64,000 nucleotides of DNA from Sphingomonas sp. AP4-R1 (GCF_013113735.1 NZ_CP053346.1:4230001-4294000); one strand, 5' to 3'. Counted from the first letter of the stretch, positions 16,299 to 25,467 are shown. Notes: a model not told the origin generated them from the sequence alone. Program-made: numbers and translations.

Positions 16299-16318
16299 TT
16301 GCGAGTGGTTCTCACTAG
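16299..16318. promoter_or_regulatory. Fur-like iron box upstream of the ferredoxin gene
   Basis: TTGCGAGTGGTTCTCACTAG closely follows the TTGCGAnnnnTTCTCAnTAG form seen before many iron-regulated proteobacterial genes. It lies about 20 bp before the bfd start, where a bound repressor would block transcription. Confidence 0.65.
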
Positions 16319-16338
16319 CTTTAGATCAGGTGGCGACG

Positions 16339-16527
16339 ATGGAGTCGCCGATGGTCGTTTGCGTGTGCAATGCTCTGAAGGAACGTGATGTCCGCGAAGC
16401 GGCGCGTTCCGGCTGCCAGAATCCTTTGGCCGCCTATGCGGCGTTCGGCCGCCGGCCGCAGTGCGGCCAATGCATCCCCTTCGCCCGCGCCCTGATCGCC
16501 GAAGAGCGCGCCGCCAGCGCGGCCTGA
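16339..16527 (+). CDS. bfd: Bacterioferritin-associated (2Fe-2S) ferredoxin
   Basis: The 62-residue protein has the four cysteines of the BFD-like cluster fold: VVCVCNALKERDV near the start and RRPQCGQCIPFA near residue 45. Bfd reduces the ferric core of bacterioferritin to release iron. No bacterioferritin gene is adjacent. AGGTGG lies five bases before ATG 16339; ATG 16351 (MVVCVCNAL) is the family-typical alternative. The Fur-like box upstream fits induction by iron starvation. Confidence 0.88.
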   Translation: MESPMVVCVCNALKERDVREAARSGCQNPLAAYAAFGRRPQCGQCIPFARALIAEERAASAA

Positions 16528-16551
16528 TCTTTTCGGATATTTGAATGCATC

Positions 16552-16575
16552 GTGCTCCTGCGAACGCAGGAGCAC
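16552..16575. repeat. Dispersed inverted repeat, family A, single-arm copy 3
   Basis: A single perfect hairpin, GTGCTCCTGCG with its complement, lies between the converging bfd and pirin genes. Confidence 0.7.
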
Positions 16576-16600
16576 GGCAGCATTCTAACTCAGCAGTAGC

Positions 16601-17527
16601 TCAGGGATAGCGCACGGGCGCCGGCTTGATATCGGCCGGCAGCGGGATGAACTCGGTTTCGCCGGGCACCCTGGCGAAGCGGCCTTCGCGCCAATCCTCC
16701 TTGGCCTGCTCGATCCGGTCGGCCGAACTCGATACGAAATTCCAGAAGATCTGGCGCGGCTCCGCCAGCGGCTCTCCGCCGACCAGCATCAGCCGTGTCG
16801 GGCCGTCCGCCTTCAGCACCATCTCCGCACCCGGCTTGAACACGATCAGCTCATGTTCGGTGAAGCCGCCGGTCTGGCCCTCCACCGTCACCGCGCCGGA
16901 GACGACATAGATGGCGCGCTCCTCATGCTCGGCCGACAGGCGATAGCGGGCGCCGTCCACCAGCACGATATCGGCATAGACGATGTCGGAGAAGCTCGGC
17001 ACCGGCGAGCGCAGCCCGTCGCTCGTCCCCACGATCAGGGTCAGCGCGGTGCCGTCGCCATCCGTCTTGGGAATATCCTGCGCCTTGAAATGGGCGAAGC
17101 TCGGCGCGGTTTCCTCATGCGCCTTGGGCAGGGCCACCCAGGTCTGCAGCCCGTAGAGCGGGCCACCGGCGGCGCGCACCTCGGGTCCGCTCCGCTCGGA
17201 ATGGACGATGCCGGAGCCCGCCGTCATCCAGTTGACCTCGCCCGGCCGGATCGCCTGCACCGATCCCACGCTGTCGCGATGAAGGATCTCGCCCTCCAGC
17301 AGATAGGTGACGGTGGCGAGGCCGATATGGGGATGCGGCCGCACATCGAGCCCGTCGCCGCCGGCAAAAGCGGTCGGCCCCATCTGATCGAAGAAGATGA
17401 ACGGGCCTACCATCCGGCGATGCGCCGAGGGCAGAGCGCGCCGTACCTGAAAGCCATCGCCCAGATCGCGGACGGGCGGCAGGATGATCGAATCGACACC
17501 GGGCATGTCATGCGCGCGCAGGGTCAT
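16601..17527 (-). CDS. Pirin family protein (long form)
   Basis: The 308-residue protein is a bicupin pirin. The N-terminal metal site is seen in RPHPHIGLATVTYLLEGE (two His) and the later SGIVHSE; the C-terminal cupin is less conserved (FTEHELIVFKPGAEMVLKAD). Pirins are iron-binding proteins, some with quercetinase activity. It is followed upstream by a second pirin on the same strand across a repeat. Confidence 0.9.
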   Translation of the reverse strand: MTLRAHDMPGVDSIILPPVRDLGDGFQVRRALPSAHRRMVGPFIFFDQMGPTAFAGGDGLDVRPHPHIGLATVTYLLEGEILHRDSVGSVQAIRPGEVNWMTAGSGIVHSERSGPEVRAAGGPLYGLQTWVALPKAHEETAPSFAHFKAQDIPKTDGDGTALTLIVGTSDGLRSPVPSFSDIVYADIVLVDGARYRLSAEHEERAIYVVSGAVTVEGQTGGFTEHELIVFKPGAEMVLKADGPTRLMLVGGEPLAEPRQIFWNFVSSSADRIEQAKEDWREGRFARVPGETEFIPLPADIKPAPVRYP

Positions 17528-17551
17528 GGCGTCTTCTTTCCGTTTCCAATT

Positions 17552-17634
17552 CCGTTCGTCCTGAGCGAAGTCGAAGGACGTGCTCCAAGTGTTACCACCT
17601 GAAGCACGTACTTCGACAGGCTCAGTACGAACGG
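17552..17634. repeat. Dispersed inverted repeat, family B, copy 2
   Basis: The arms CCGTTCGTCCTGAGCGAAGT and CTTCGACAGGCTCAGTACGA lie between the two pirin genes. Confidence 0.85.
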
Positions 17635-17644
17635 TTCAAGTTGT

Positions 17645-18343
17645 TCAGGCCGCGTCGACGAGGACCAGTTCGGTATCCTCGATCGCCGTCACCTTCAGCG
17701 TCTCGACGCCCGTGATCGCGACGCCGTCACGCGCATTGGCGCGCTGGCCCTCGATCTCGACCGCACCCGTCGCCGGGACGAGATAGCCGCGCCGATCCGC
17801 ACCCAGCGGATATTCGGCGGTCTCGCCCGCCTTCAGCGTGGCCGCCACCACCCGCGCATCGGTGCGGATGTTGAGCGCGTCATTGTCGTTCGCGAAGCCG
17901 GAGGCCAGCACCACGAACTGGCCGGACCGATCGCCCTTCGGGAAGGGCTTGGCGCCCCAACTCGGCTTCTCGCCGGTGCGGGTCGGCTGGATCCAGATCT
18001 GGAAGATCCGGGTCGTCACGTCCTCCATATTATATTCGGCATGGGCGATGCCGGTGCCGGCGGACATCACCTGCACGTCGCCCGCCTCGGTGCGGCCCTT
18101 GTTGCCCAGATTGTCCTGGTGGGTGATCGCGCCTTCGCGGACATAGGTGATGATCTCCATGTCCCGGTGCGGATGCGGCGGAAAGCCGCTCTTGGGCGCG
18201 ATCGTATCGTCGTTCCAGACGCGCAGATTGCCCCAGTTGGTCCGCTTGGGATCATAATAATTGGCGAAGGAGAAATGGTGCTTGGCATCCAGCCAGCCAT
18301 GATTCTCGCCGCCGAGCGATGCGAAAGGCCGTACTTCAATCAT
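17645..18343 (-). CDS. Pirin family protein (YhaK-like short form)
   Basis: The 232-residue protein has the YhaK/pirin opening (KHHFSFANYYDPKRTNWGNL) and metal motif FPPHPHRDMEIITYV with the downstream SAGTGIAHAEYN. It is shorter than the neighbouring pirin and belongs to the YhaK-like subgroup. It is 33 bp downstream of a small gene, and a LysR regulator is divergent from that gene, so the three may be one regulated unit. Confidence 0.9.
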   Translation of the reverse strand: MIEVRPFASLGGENHGWLDAKHHFSFANYYDPKRTNWGNLRVWNDDTIAPKSGFPPHPHRDMEIITYVREGAITHQDNLGNKGRTEAGDVQVMSAGTGIAHAEYNMEDVTTRIFQIWIQPTRTGEKPSWGAKPFPKGDRSGQFVVLASGFANDNDALNIRTDARVVAATLKAGETAEYPLGADRRGYLVPATGAVEIEGQRANARDGVAITGVETLKVTAIEDTELVLVDAA

Positions 18344-18376
18344 GTCAGATCCTTTCCGGTATCCGGAATTGGGGGT

Positions 18377-18679
18377 TCAGAGCGAGAGGAGAGCGAGCGC
18401 GTCGACCTGCGCGGGGCTGAAGCCCTGATCGTGCAGCACCGGCACCAGCGCCTCGGCCGGCTTGCGGCTGCGGCGCGTGGAGCAGACGAAGCTGCGGATC
18501 GCCTCCAGCCGTTCGTTGGCCAGAGGGCGCGGGCCGTGATGGCCCGTCAGCCTGGCGTAGATCTTTCGCAGCGCGCCCGGTTCGCGGGTGGCGACGCAGC
18601 CGCATCGGGCCGCATCGTTGAACGCGATCGATACCGCCTGCCATTCGGAGCGGCTGAGGGTGGGCTGTGCTGCGATCAT
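18377..18679 (-). CDS. Hypothetical protein between pirin and LysR genes
   Basis: The 100-residue protein is helical (SEWQAVSIAFNDAARCGCVA, NERLEAIRSFVCSTRRSRKP, FSPAQVDALALLSL) and has three Cys. I recognise no family. GGAGG lies just before ATG 18679. It is divergent from the LysR gene and probably cotranscribed with the YhaK-like pirin. Confidence 0.72.
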   Translation of the reverse strand: MIAAQPTLSRSEWQAVSIAFNDAARCGCVATREPGALRKIYARLTGHHGPRPLANERLEAIRSFVCSTRRSRKPAEALVPVLHDQGFSPAQVDALALLSL

Positions 18680-18726
18680 CTCGACCTCCTTTTGCGTTGG
18701 GCCGGAGATAAGCGAGGTGGACTTGC

Positions 18727-18748
18727 CCGATAAGCCGCATAATATCGG
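18727..18748. promoter_or_regulatory. Candidate LysR operator
   Basis: CCGATA-N10-TATCGG is a perfect inverted repeat of LysR T-N11-A layout. It lies between the divergent lysR gene (starts 18772) and the small pirin-linked gene. Confidence 0.55.
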
Positions 18749-18771
18749 TGAGTTCATTCGAGAAAGTTGAA

Positions 18772-19692
18772 ATGGCAAATCCCGGCACGCCCACCTTCGA
18801 TCAGCTCCGCCTGTTCCTCGCCGTCGTCGAGACGGGCAGCTTCGCCGCCGCCGCGCGCCGCATGAACCGCGCCGTCTCGGTCGTGAGCTACGGGATCGGC
18901 AATCTGGAGGCGCAGCTGGGCCTGCCCCTGTTCGAGCGGGAGGGCACGCGCCGCCCGACGCTGACCGTGGCCGGCCGCGCCGTGCTGGCCGAGGCGCGCA
19001 ATGTCGCACAGGGCATCGATGGCCTGCGCGCCAAGGTGAAGGGTCTGCTCGAAGGGCTGGAGGCCGAGGTCAATCTGGCGGTGGACGTGATGCTGCCGTC
19101 CGATCGGCTCGGCCGCGTGCTGCGGGGGTTCAGCGCGCAATTCCCCACCGTGTCGCTGCGCCTGCATGTCGACGCGCTGGGCGCGATCACGTCGCACGTG
19201 GTGGATCGCCGCGCCGTGATCGGCATCAGCGGCCCGATCATATCCGGCACCGAGATCGAGCGCGTCGCGGCCGGATCCGTGCTGATGGTGCCGCTCGCCG
19301 CGCCCGATCATCCGCTCGCCCGGATGAACCCGATCCCGCCCGGCGCCACGCGCGATCATGTCCAGCTCGTCCTGTCCGATCGCTCGCCGCTTACCCAGGG
19401 GCGCGATTTCGCCGTCACCAGCACGCGCACCTGGCGCCTCGCCGATCTGGGCGCCAAGCATCAATTGCTGCGCGAGGGGATCGGCTGGGGCAACATGCCG
19501 CTGCCGATGGTGGAGGCCGATCTGTTCGCGGGCACGCTCGTCCGCCTCGCTCTGCCCGACGATACGGGCGGCACCTATCGCTTCTCGGGCATCTGGCGCC
19601 GCGACGAGCCCCCCGGCCCCGCCGCCTCCTGGCTGCTCCAGCAATTCCTCGACGAAGGCGCGAACGACGACGTCTCCGCCCCGGACGTGTGA
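18772..19692 (+). CDS. LysR-family transcriptional regulator
   Basis: The 306-residue protein has the LysR helix-turn-helix (about 8-65; FDQLRLFLAVVETGSFAAAA, then GNLEAQLGLPLFERE) and a periplasmic-binding-like effector domain (about 95-295). ATG 18772 gives the usual family start. It is divergent from the small gene and the YhaK-like pirin, the usual layout for a LysR regulator and its target, with a palindrome between them. Confidence 0.9.
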   Translation: MANPGTPTFDQLRLFLAVVETGSFAAAARRMNRAVSVVSYGIGNLEAQLGLPLFEREGTRRPTLTVAGRAVLAEARNVAQGIDGLRAKVKGLLEGLEAEVNLAVDVMLPSDRLGRVLRGFSAQFPTVSLRLHVDALGAITSHVVDRRAVIGISGPIISGTEIERVAAGSVLMVPLAAPDHPLARMNPIPPGATRDHVQLVLSDRSPLTQGRDFAVTSTRTWRLADLGAKHQLLREGIGWGNMPLPMVEADLFAGTLVRLALPDDTGGTYRFSGIWRRDEPPGPAASWLLQQFLDEGANDDVSAPDV

Positions 19693-19759
19693 GGCGCCTC
19701 GCCACCTGCCGTCATCCTGAGATAAGTGGGGGTCTATTCCGCTCGAACATGTATCGATC

Positions 19760-19842
19760 ATACTCCTGCGAAAGCAGGAACCCAGAGCTGCAAACACCAC
19801 CGCCCAGCGTCCCTGGATTCCGGCATTCGCCGGAATACGGTG
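19760..19842. repeat. Dispersed inverted repeat, family A, variant copy 4
   Basis: The left arm is ACTCCTGCGAAAGCAGGAAC; the right arm is a variant, ATTCCGGCATTCGCCGGAAT. It fills the gap before the ubiH-like gene. Confidence 0.75.
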
Positions 19843-19930
19843 AACGTCAGATCGGTGTCCACGGTCGAACCTGATCCACCTCAAGCAAGTTCAGGATGAC
19901 GGCACCCGCATGAGCGCCTAAACCGCCCCC

Positions 19931-21148
19931 ATGGAACGCGCAGACGTCATCATCCTCGGCGGCGGGCTTGTCGGCCTCACGCTGGCCCTCGCTCTCGATG
20001 CCCACGAAATCTCCGCGATCGTCGTCGATCCCGCCGATCCGGCCACCTTGCATGCCGCCGGCTTCGACGGCCGCTCGTCGGCCATCGCCAGCGCCTCGTA
20101 CAAGATGTTCGAGGCGATCGGGCTGGCCGATCGCCTTGCCGGCAAGGGCTGCCCGATCCGCACGATCCGCGCCGCCGACGGCCTCACGCCCCGCGCCCTC
20201 GTCTTCGACACGAGCGAGGAGGAAGGCCCGCTCGGCATGATGTTCGAAAATCGCGCGGTGCGCCTCGCGCTGCACGAACAGGCGAAGGAAGCGCGTCACC
20301 TCCGCCTGCTCGCCCCCGCCACCCCCGTCGCCACCGAGCGCACCGAGGCGGGCGTGACGGTCACGCTCGCCGACGGCACCACGCTCTCCGCTCCTTTGCT
20401 GATCGCCGCCGAGGGCCGCCAGTCGCCCACGCGCGAGGCCGCCGGGATCGAGGTGGCACGCTGGCACTATGATCATTCCGCGATCATCGCCACGCTCGGC
20501 CACGAACTGCCCCACGGCAACGTCGCGCACGAAATCTTCTATCCGGCCGGCCCGTTCGCACTGCTGCCGATGAACGACGATGCCGATGGCCACCGCTCCG
20601 CGATCGTCTGGACGGTGCCCCGGCGCGATGCCGCCGCCATGCTCGACCTGCCCGACCGCGCCTTCCTGGCCGAGGCCGAGAAGCGCATGGGCGGCATGCT
20701 CGGCGCGCTGCGCACCGCCAGCCGCCGCTCCAGCTATCCGCTTGGCTTCCATCATGCCGCGCGCATCACGGACACGCGCCTCGTCCTCGTTGGCGATGCG
20801 GCGCACGGCATCCATCCGATCGCTGGCCAGGGCCTCAATCTCGGCCTGCGCGACGTGGCCGCGCTCACCGAAGTGCTGGTGGAAGGCCTCCGCCTCGGGC
20901 TGGAGCCCGGCGACGCGCAATTGCTCGCCCGCTATCAGAACTGGCGCGCGCTCGACACGTTCACGGTCGCCGCGACCACCGATGCGCTGACCTGGATCTA
21001 CGGCGTCCCCGGCAAGACCGCGCGCGCCGTCCGCCGCTTCGGCATGGACGTGATCGAGCGCGTGCCGCCGATCAAGCAGATGTTCATGGCCGAGGCTCGT
21101 GGCGAAAGCGGCCAATTGCCCAAGCTGCTGCAGGGCATGGACGTCTGA
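19931..21148 (+). CDS. ubiH: UbiH/UbiF/VisC/COQ6-family FAD monooxygenase
   Basis: The 405-residue protein has the FAD-binding start VIILGGGLVGLTLALAL, the mid motif FDGRSSAIA, and the second FAD motif LVLVGDAAHGIHPIAGQGLN near residue 285. These are the marks of ubiquinone-biosynthesis hydroxylases. Which ring position it hydroxylates cannot be told from the sequence, so the symbol is a best guess. It is the only gene between a LysR regulator and the tol-pal operon. Confidence 0.85.
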   Translation: MERADVIILGGGLVGLTLALALDAHEISAIVVDPADPATLHAAGFDGRSSAIASASYKMFEAIGLADRLAGKGCPIRTIRAADGLTPRALVFDTSEEEGPLGMMFENRAVRLALHEQAKEARHLRLLAPATPVATERTEAGVTVTLADGTTLSAPLLIAAEGRQSPTREAAGIEVARWHYDHSAIIATLGHELPHGNVAHEIFYPAGPFALLPMNDDADGHRSAIVWTVPRRDAAAMLDLPDRAFLAEAEKRMGGMLGALRTASRRSSYPLGFHHAARITDTRLVLVGDAAHGIHPIAGQGLNLGLRDVAALTEVLVEGLRLGLEPGDAQLLARYQNWRALDTFTVAATTDALTWIYGVPGKTARAVRRFGMDVIERVPPIKQMFMAEARGESGQLPKLLQGMDV

Positions 21149-21158
21149 TCGACCATCA

Positions 21159-21250
21159 CGTCATCCCGGACTTGATCCGGGATCCCGCTTCTTTCCTTGC
21201 TCAGCCCTGCGAATAGGCAGCGGGACCCCGGATCAAGTCCGGGGTGACGG
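21159..21250. repeat. Dispersed inverted repeat, family D, copy 2
   Basis: The arms GTCATCCCGGACTTGATCCG and CCGGATCAAGTCCGGGGTGA enclose about 50 bp. It lies just after the ubiH-like stop. Confidence 0.85.
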
Positions 21251-21261
21251 ACTGGAGAAAC

Positions 21262-21297
21262 AAAAAGCGGAGACAGCCCATCGGCCGTCCCCGCTTT
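21262..21297 (-). terminator. Terminator of the tol-pal operon
   Basis: On the minus strand an imperfect 13-bp stem (AGCGGGGACGGCC against GGCTGTCTCCGCT, loop GATG) is followed by a T-run, about 60 bp after the pal stop. The plus strand also has a short T-run, so it may work both ways. Confidence 0.7.
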
Positions 21298-21355
21298 CTA
21301 GATCCGCCGAAGTCGCGGTCCCTCCCCACCTTCCGATGGGGAGGCACACCGGATC

Positions 21356-21880
21356 TTATTGCGGCACCACCGTCACGGCGCGGCGATTCTGCGCCCAGGC
21401 GGCTTCGTCCGAACCGGTGTCGACCGGGCGTTCCTTGCCGTAGCTGATCACGGTCAGGCGGCTCGCGTCGATGCCGGCATTGACCAGGAAGGTCTTGGCG
21501 GCATTGGCGCGCTTGTCGCCCAGGGCCAAGTTATACTCACGCGTGCCGCGCTCGTCGCAATGGCCCTCGATCGTGGCGGTCACGTTCGGGAACTTCTTGA
21601 GCCAAGCAATCTGCGCGGTCAGGATCGCCTGCGCTTCGCCGTCGACATCATAGCTGTCGGTGGCGAAGTGGACGGTGTCGCTGCCGGCCTGCGCGAGGAA
21701 ATCGGCGCGCGAGCCGGGAACGACGGTCGAGCCGACCGGCGCGGACGGCGGCGGTGCGGGCGGTGCGGTCTCGGCGGGCGGCGGCGGCGGAAGATCGGCC
21801 GGCTTCGGCGTCTTCGAGCAGGCGGCGAGCGCGAGCAGCGCGGCGGTGACCATCAGGCCCTTGGTCGTACTACGCATCAA
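21356..21880 (-). CDS. pal: Peptidoglycan-associated lipoprotein Pal
   Basis: The 174-residue protein has a lipoprotein signal ending LAAC (Cys near 21), a Pro-rich linker and an OmpA-like peptidoglycan-binding domain (about 65-174) with HFATDSYDVD, IEGHCDERGTREYNLALGDK RA and VISYGKERPV. It anchors the outer membrane to peptidoglycan and binds TolB. It is the last gene of the ybgC-tolQRAB-pal operon. ATGs at 21880 and 21877 are both possible starts. Confidence 0.95.
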   Translation of the reverse strand: MMRSTTKGLMVTAALLALAACSKTPKPADLPPPPPAETAPPAPPPSAPVGSTVVPGSRADFLAQAGSDTVHFATDSYDVDGEAQAILTAQIAWLKKFPNVTATIEGHCDERGTREYNLALGDKRANAAKTFLVNAGIDASRLTVISYGKERPVDTGSDEAAWAQNRRAVTVVPQ

Positions 21881-21949
21881 TTCGTCTCCTTATCATGGGC
21901 ATATCAGCCGGTATCGTTACGGGTACAAAACTTCTTTAACGCCGTCGTT

Positions 21950-23308
21950 TCACGGAAGTAACGGTCCCCAGGCCGGATCGGATCCATCCAGCGGCGTCGG
22001 AACCGGATGTTCGTTCACACCCGTGAGATCCACCGACCACAAATCTGCCTTGCCGGAGCCCTGCCCGGTGCGGAAAAACAGGATGACGCGGCCATTCGGT
22101 GCCCAGGTCGGGCCTTCATCCTGCCAGCCGTTGGACAGGATCTTTTCGCCCTGCCCCGACGGCGACATCGTGCCGATGTTGAACTTGCCGGCCACGTGCG
22201 TGAAGGCGATCAGGTCGCCGCGCGGGCTCCACACCGGCGTGGCGTAACGCCCGCCGCCGAAGCTGATGCGGTGCTGGTTCGATCCGTCCGCATTCATCAC
22301 GTAGATCTGCTGGCCGCCCGAGCGATCGCTCTCGAACACGATCTGCGATCCGTCGGGCGAGAAGCTGCCGCCCGTGTCGATCGCGGGCGAGGTCGTCAGG
22401 CGGATCGGCGTGCCGCCGCCGGCGGGCACCTTGTAGATATCACAATTGCCGTTGACGATCATCGACACCAGCACCCAGCGCCCGTCGGGCGAGAAGCGCG
22501 GCGCGAAGGTCGTCGCCCCGCCATCGACGACGAGCCGCTTGCGGCCCGAGCCCACGTCGTAGGAATAAACGCGCGGACGATCATTCTCGAACGACATGAA
22601 CACGATCGACTGGCGGTTCGGCGCGAAGCGCGGCGTCAGCACCAGCGACTGGCCGTTGGTGATGAAGCGGTGGTTGGCGCCATCCTGATCCATGATCGCC
22701 AGCCGCTTCACGCGCCGCACCTTGGGGCCCGTCTCGGAGACGTAGATCACCTGGCTGTCGAAATAGGGGCCCTCGCCGGTCAGGCGGGTATAGACCATGT
22801 CCGCGCACTTGTGCGCCGCGCGGCGCCATTCGCTGGGCTTCACGACGAAGCCCTGCCGCGTCAGTTCCTGCTTGGCGAACACGTCGTAGAGGTAGCAGCC
22901 CACGGTCAGCGTGCCGTCGCCATTGGCCTGCACGAAGCCCTGGATCAGCGCCTGCGCGCCCGTCGTCAGCCAGCCGCCATAATCGGGCGCCGTCACCTGC
23001 GGGAACACGACCGGACGGAGCTGGCCGGGCGCCAGCGGCGTGAACAGGCCGCTGCCCTTCAGATCGCCCGAAATCACCTGCGCCAGCTGCGCGCCGAGCG
23101 CGTCGGTCGATCCGGCGGGCGTGTTGGTGGAGGCCGGTGTCGGCATCACCGGAATGGCGATCGGCATGGGCTGCGAGATGCCGCCGGTAATGTCCACGCG
23201 GATCGGCGCGCCGCCCGCGGCCGGCGGGGCCGCATCGGGCGCGGGCGTCTGCGCGGTGGCGGGCAGCGCGATGGCGGCTGCCAGAAGGATATTGCGGAGG
23301 ATCATCAC
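21950..23308 (-). CDS. tolB: Tol-Pal system translocation protein TolB
   Basis: The 452-residue protein has a signal peptide (ILRNILLAAAIALPATAQ), the TolB N-terminal domain, and WD40-like beta-propeller repeats (DGANHRFITNGQSLVLTPRF, FSPDGRWVLVSM, FSPDGSQIVFESDRSGGQQI). It is the periplasmic partner of Pal and TolA in envelope constriction. The start overlaps the tolA stop by four bases. Confidence 0.96.
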   Translation of the reverse strand: MMILRNILLAAAIALPATAQTPAPDAAPPAAGGAPIRVDITGGISQPMPIAIPVMPTPASTNTPAGSTDALGAQLAQVISGDLKGSGLFTPLAPGQLRPVVFPQVTAPDYGGWLTTGAQALIQGFVQANGDGTLTVGCYLYDVFAKQELTRQGFVVKPSEWRRAAHKCADMVYTRLTGEGPYFDSQVIYVSETGPKVRRVKRLAIMDQDGANHRFITNGQSLVLTPRFAPNRQSIVFMSFENDRPRVYSYDVGSGRKRLVVDGGATTFAPRFSPDGRWVLVSMIVNGNCDIYKVPAGGGTPIRLTTSPAIDTGGSFSPDGSQIVFESDRSGGQQIYVMNADGSNQHRISFGGGRYATPVWSPRGDLIAFTHVAGKFNIGTMSPSGQGEKILSNGWQDEGPTWAPNGRVILFFRTGQGSGKADLWSVDLTGVNEHPVPTPLDGSDPAWGPLLP

Positions 23309-24183
23309 TGCATCTGCCTTGGAATGAAGCCCATTTCGATATTCTCCCAGCCGCCGGCATACAGCTCGGCGGGCAGGCGCAGCGGCGAACAGCGCAGCAC
23401 GGCCGCGCGGCTCACCTCCGCCATCTGCTGCTTATAGCGCGCATTTGATCCGTCCACGCCCGTCTGCTCCACCACCTGGGCGGATTGCACCGATCCGTCC
23501 TTGTTGAAGCGAAGCTGGAGCACGGTGACGATCTGCATGGCGGGCGTACCGCCCAGAGCGCCCAGCTCGTAGCAGGGCTGCACCTGCCGTTTTATGGCAG
23601 CGGCAAGCCCGTTCATCGCGGGGCCGGTGATGGCCGCGCGCGCGGTCGTGCCCTTGCCGGCCGAGGGCGAGGCGATGCCCTTCAGGAAATCGGGGCCGAG
23701 CTTGCTGCCGGTCGTACGACTGCCCTTGCCCGCCGTGGCGCCCTTGGCCTCGGTTTTCGCCGCCGTGGAGATGTCCTTGAGGAAATCGGAGCTGAGCCGC
23801 TGCGCCGGCTTGGGCGGCGGCTCGGCCTTCTTCGCGTCCTTCTTGGGTGCCGGTTCGGGCTTGGGCGCGGGCGGCGCCGGCACGGGCTCCTTCGCCGCTT
23901 TGGGCACCGGGGTCGGCTGCGGCGCGGGCTCGGGCGGCGGCGCTTCTTCGGGCGGCCCTGCCTCGGGCGCGGTCTGCTCCTGCGGCGCCTCGGTCGCGGG
24001 CGCGGGTGCGGCCGACTGGAGCCCGACCGCATCCACCAGTTGCACGTCCATCGTCTGCGGCACGGCATGGATCGGCGGCACGCGCCGCGAAATGCCGATC
24101 GTCAGCACCGCCAGCAAGACGAGATGGCCCGCGACGGCAAGGCCGATGCCCTTCTGGTCGGCCCTATCCAACGGACGCTCCAT
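23305..24183 (-). CDS. tolA: Cell-envelope protein TolA (short form)
   Basis: The 292-residue protein has one N-terminal membrane helix (about 14-32), a long Pro/Ala/Lys-rich middle (about 55-125) and a TonB/TolA-like C-terminal domain (from about 205; QVQPCYELGALGG, TVLQLRFNKDGSVQ). It links TolQR in the inner membrane to TolB-Pal. The middle lacks the long Ala/Lys helix of enterobacterial TolA and is Pro-rich like TonB. A 100-bp repeat separates it from tolR. Confidence 0.88.
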   Translation of the reverse strand: MERPLDRADQKGIGLAVAGHLVLLAVLTIGISRRVPPIHAVPQTMDVQLVDAVGLQSAAPAPATEAPQEQTAPEAGPPEEAPPPEPAPQPTPVPKAAKEPVPAPPAPKPEPAPKKDAKKAEPPPKPAQRLSSDFLKDISTAAKTEAKGATAGKGSRTTGSKLGPDFLKGIASPSAGKGTTARAAITGPAMNGLAAAIKRQVQPCYELGALGGTPAMQIVTVLQLRFNKDGSVQSAQVVEQTGVDGSNARYKQQMAEVSRAAVLRCSPLRLPAELYAGGWENIEMGFIPRQMQ

Positions 24184-24195
24184 GCGCCGTCCCGC

Positions 24196-24304
24196 CCCCC
24201 TCCCTGGAAGGGAGGGGCTGGGGGTGGGTCGCTATCGGGGAAGCGGGCGTTCCGCGCACACGCGGGCCAACCCACCCCCGGCCCCTCCCTTCCAGGGAGG
24301 GGAG
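24196..24304. repeat. Inverted repeat element, family F, copy 1, inside the tol operon
   Basis: The arms CCCTCCCTGGAAGGGAGGGG and CCCCTCCCTTCCAGGGAGGG continue inward as GGGGGTGGGT and ACCCACCCCC. It lies between tolR and tolA, which are otherwise tightly packed operon genes. Confidence 0.88.
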
Positions 24305-24321
24305 AAGGATGTCGGACGCCG

Positions 24322-24768
<447 letters not shown>

Positions 24769-24771
24769 CGC

Positions 24772-25467
24772 TCAGGCCTCCCGGTCCAGCTCGCGGCTGA
24801 GCGTCAGGTGGAAGCGATCGGCGAAGCGGTGCAGCCCGGCCTCGATCCGGTCCAGCCGGTGCGTCATGCGGTTATAGGCGATCACGGCGGGGATCGCCGC
24901 GAACAGGCCCAAGGCCGTCGCGAACAGCGCCTCCGCGATGCCCGGCGCAACCGCGCCGAAGCTGGTATTCTGGCTGGCGGCGATATCGCTGAACGATCGC
25001 ATGATGCCCCAGACCGTGCCGAACAGGCCCACGAACGGGCAGACGCTGCCGATCGTCGCCAGCACGTTCAGCCCGCTGGAAAGCTTGTCCACCTGCGTCG
25101 CCGCCTCGGTGCCCATCGCGCTGGCGAGGCGTGCGCGCGTCGCCTCGGTGTCCATCTTCTTGTTGGCGGTCGACAGGCGCCATTCCTCGATGCCCGCGCC
25201 GAACACCTTCGCGCTCGGCACGTCGACGCCGCCCTTTTCGCGCAGGAAGCGGTCCATATCGTCGGCCTTGTCGAAATCCGCGCCGAACTGGGCGTCGCGT
25301 TTGGCGATGCCGGCGAGGCCCAGGCCCCGCCCGAAGATGATCGTCCAGGTCCACAGGCTGGCCGCCAGCAGACCGATCATCACCATTTTCACGACGATGT
25401 CCGCATGGAGGAACAGAGCCAGCGGCGAGATGGACGCCTGGGTAACGGAAACGGTCAGTTCGTTCAT
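24772..25467 (-). CDS. tolQ: Tol-Pal proton-channel subunit TolQ
   Basis: The 231-residue protein has three membrane helices, with the MotA/TolQ/ExbB core near residues 130-205 (NVLATIGSVCPFVGLFGTVW, APGIAEALFATALGLFAAIP). It forms the stator with TolR. The start overlaps the ybgC stop by four bases. Confidence 0.96.
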   Translation of the reverse strand: MNELTVSVTQASISPLALFLHADIVVKMVMIGLLAASLWTWTIIFGRGLGLAGIAKRDAQFGADFDKADDMDRFLREKGGVDVPSAKVFGAGIEEWRLSTANKKMDTEATRARLASAMGTEAATQVDKLSSGLNVLATIGSVCPFVGLFGTVWGIMRSFSDIAASQNTSFGAVAPGIAEALFATALGLFAAIPAVIAYNRMTHRLDRIEAGLHRFADRFHLTLSRELDREA

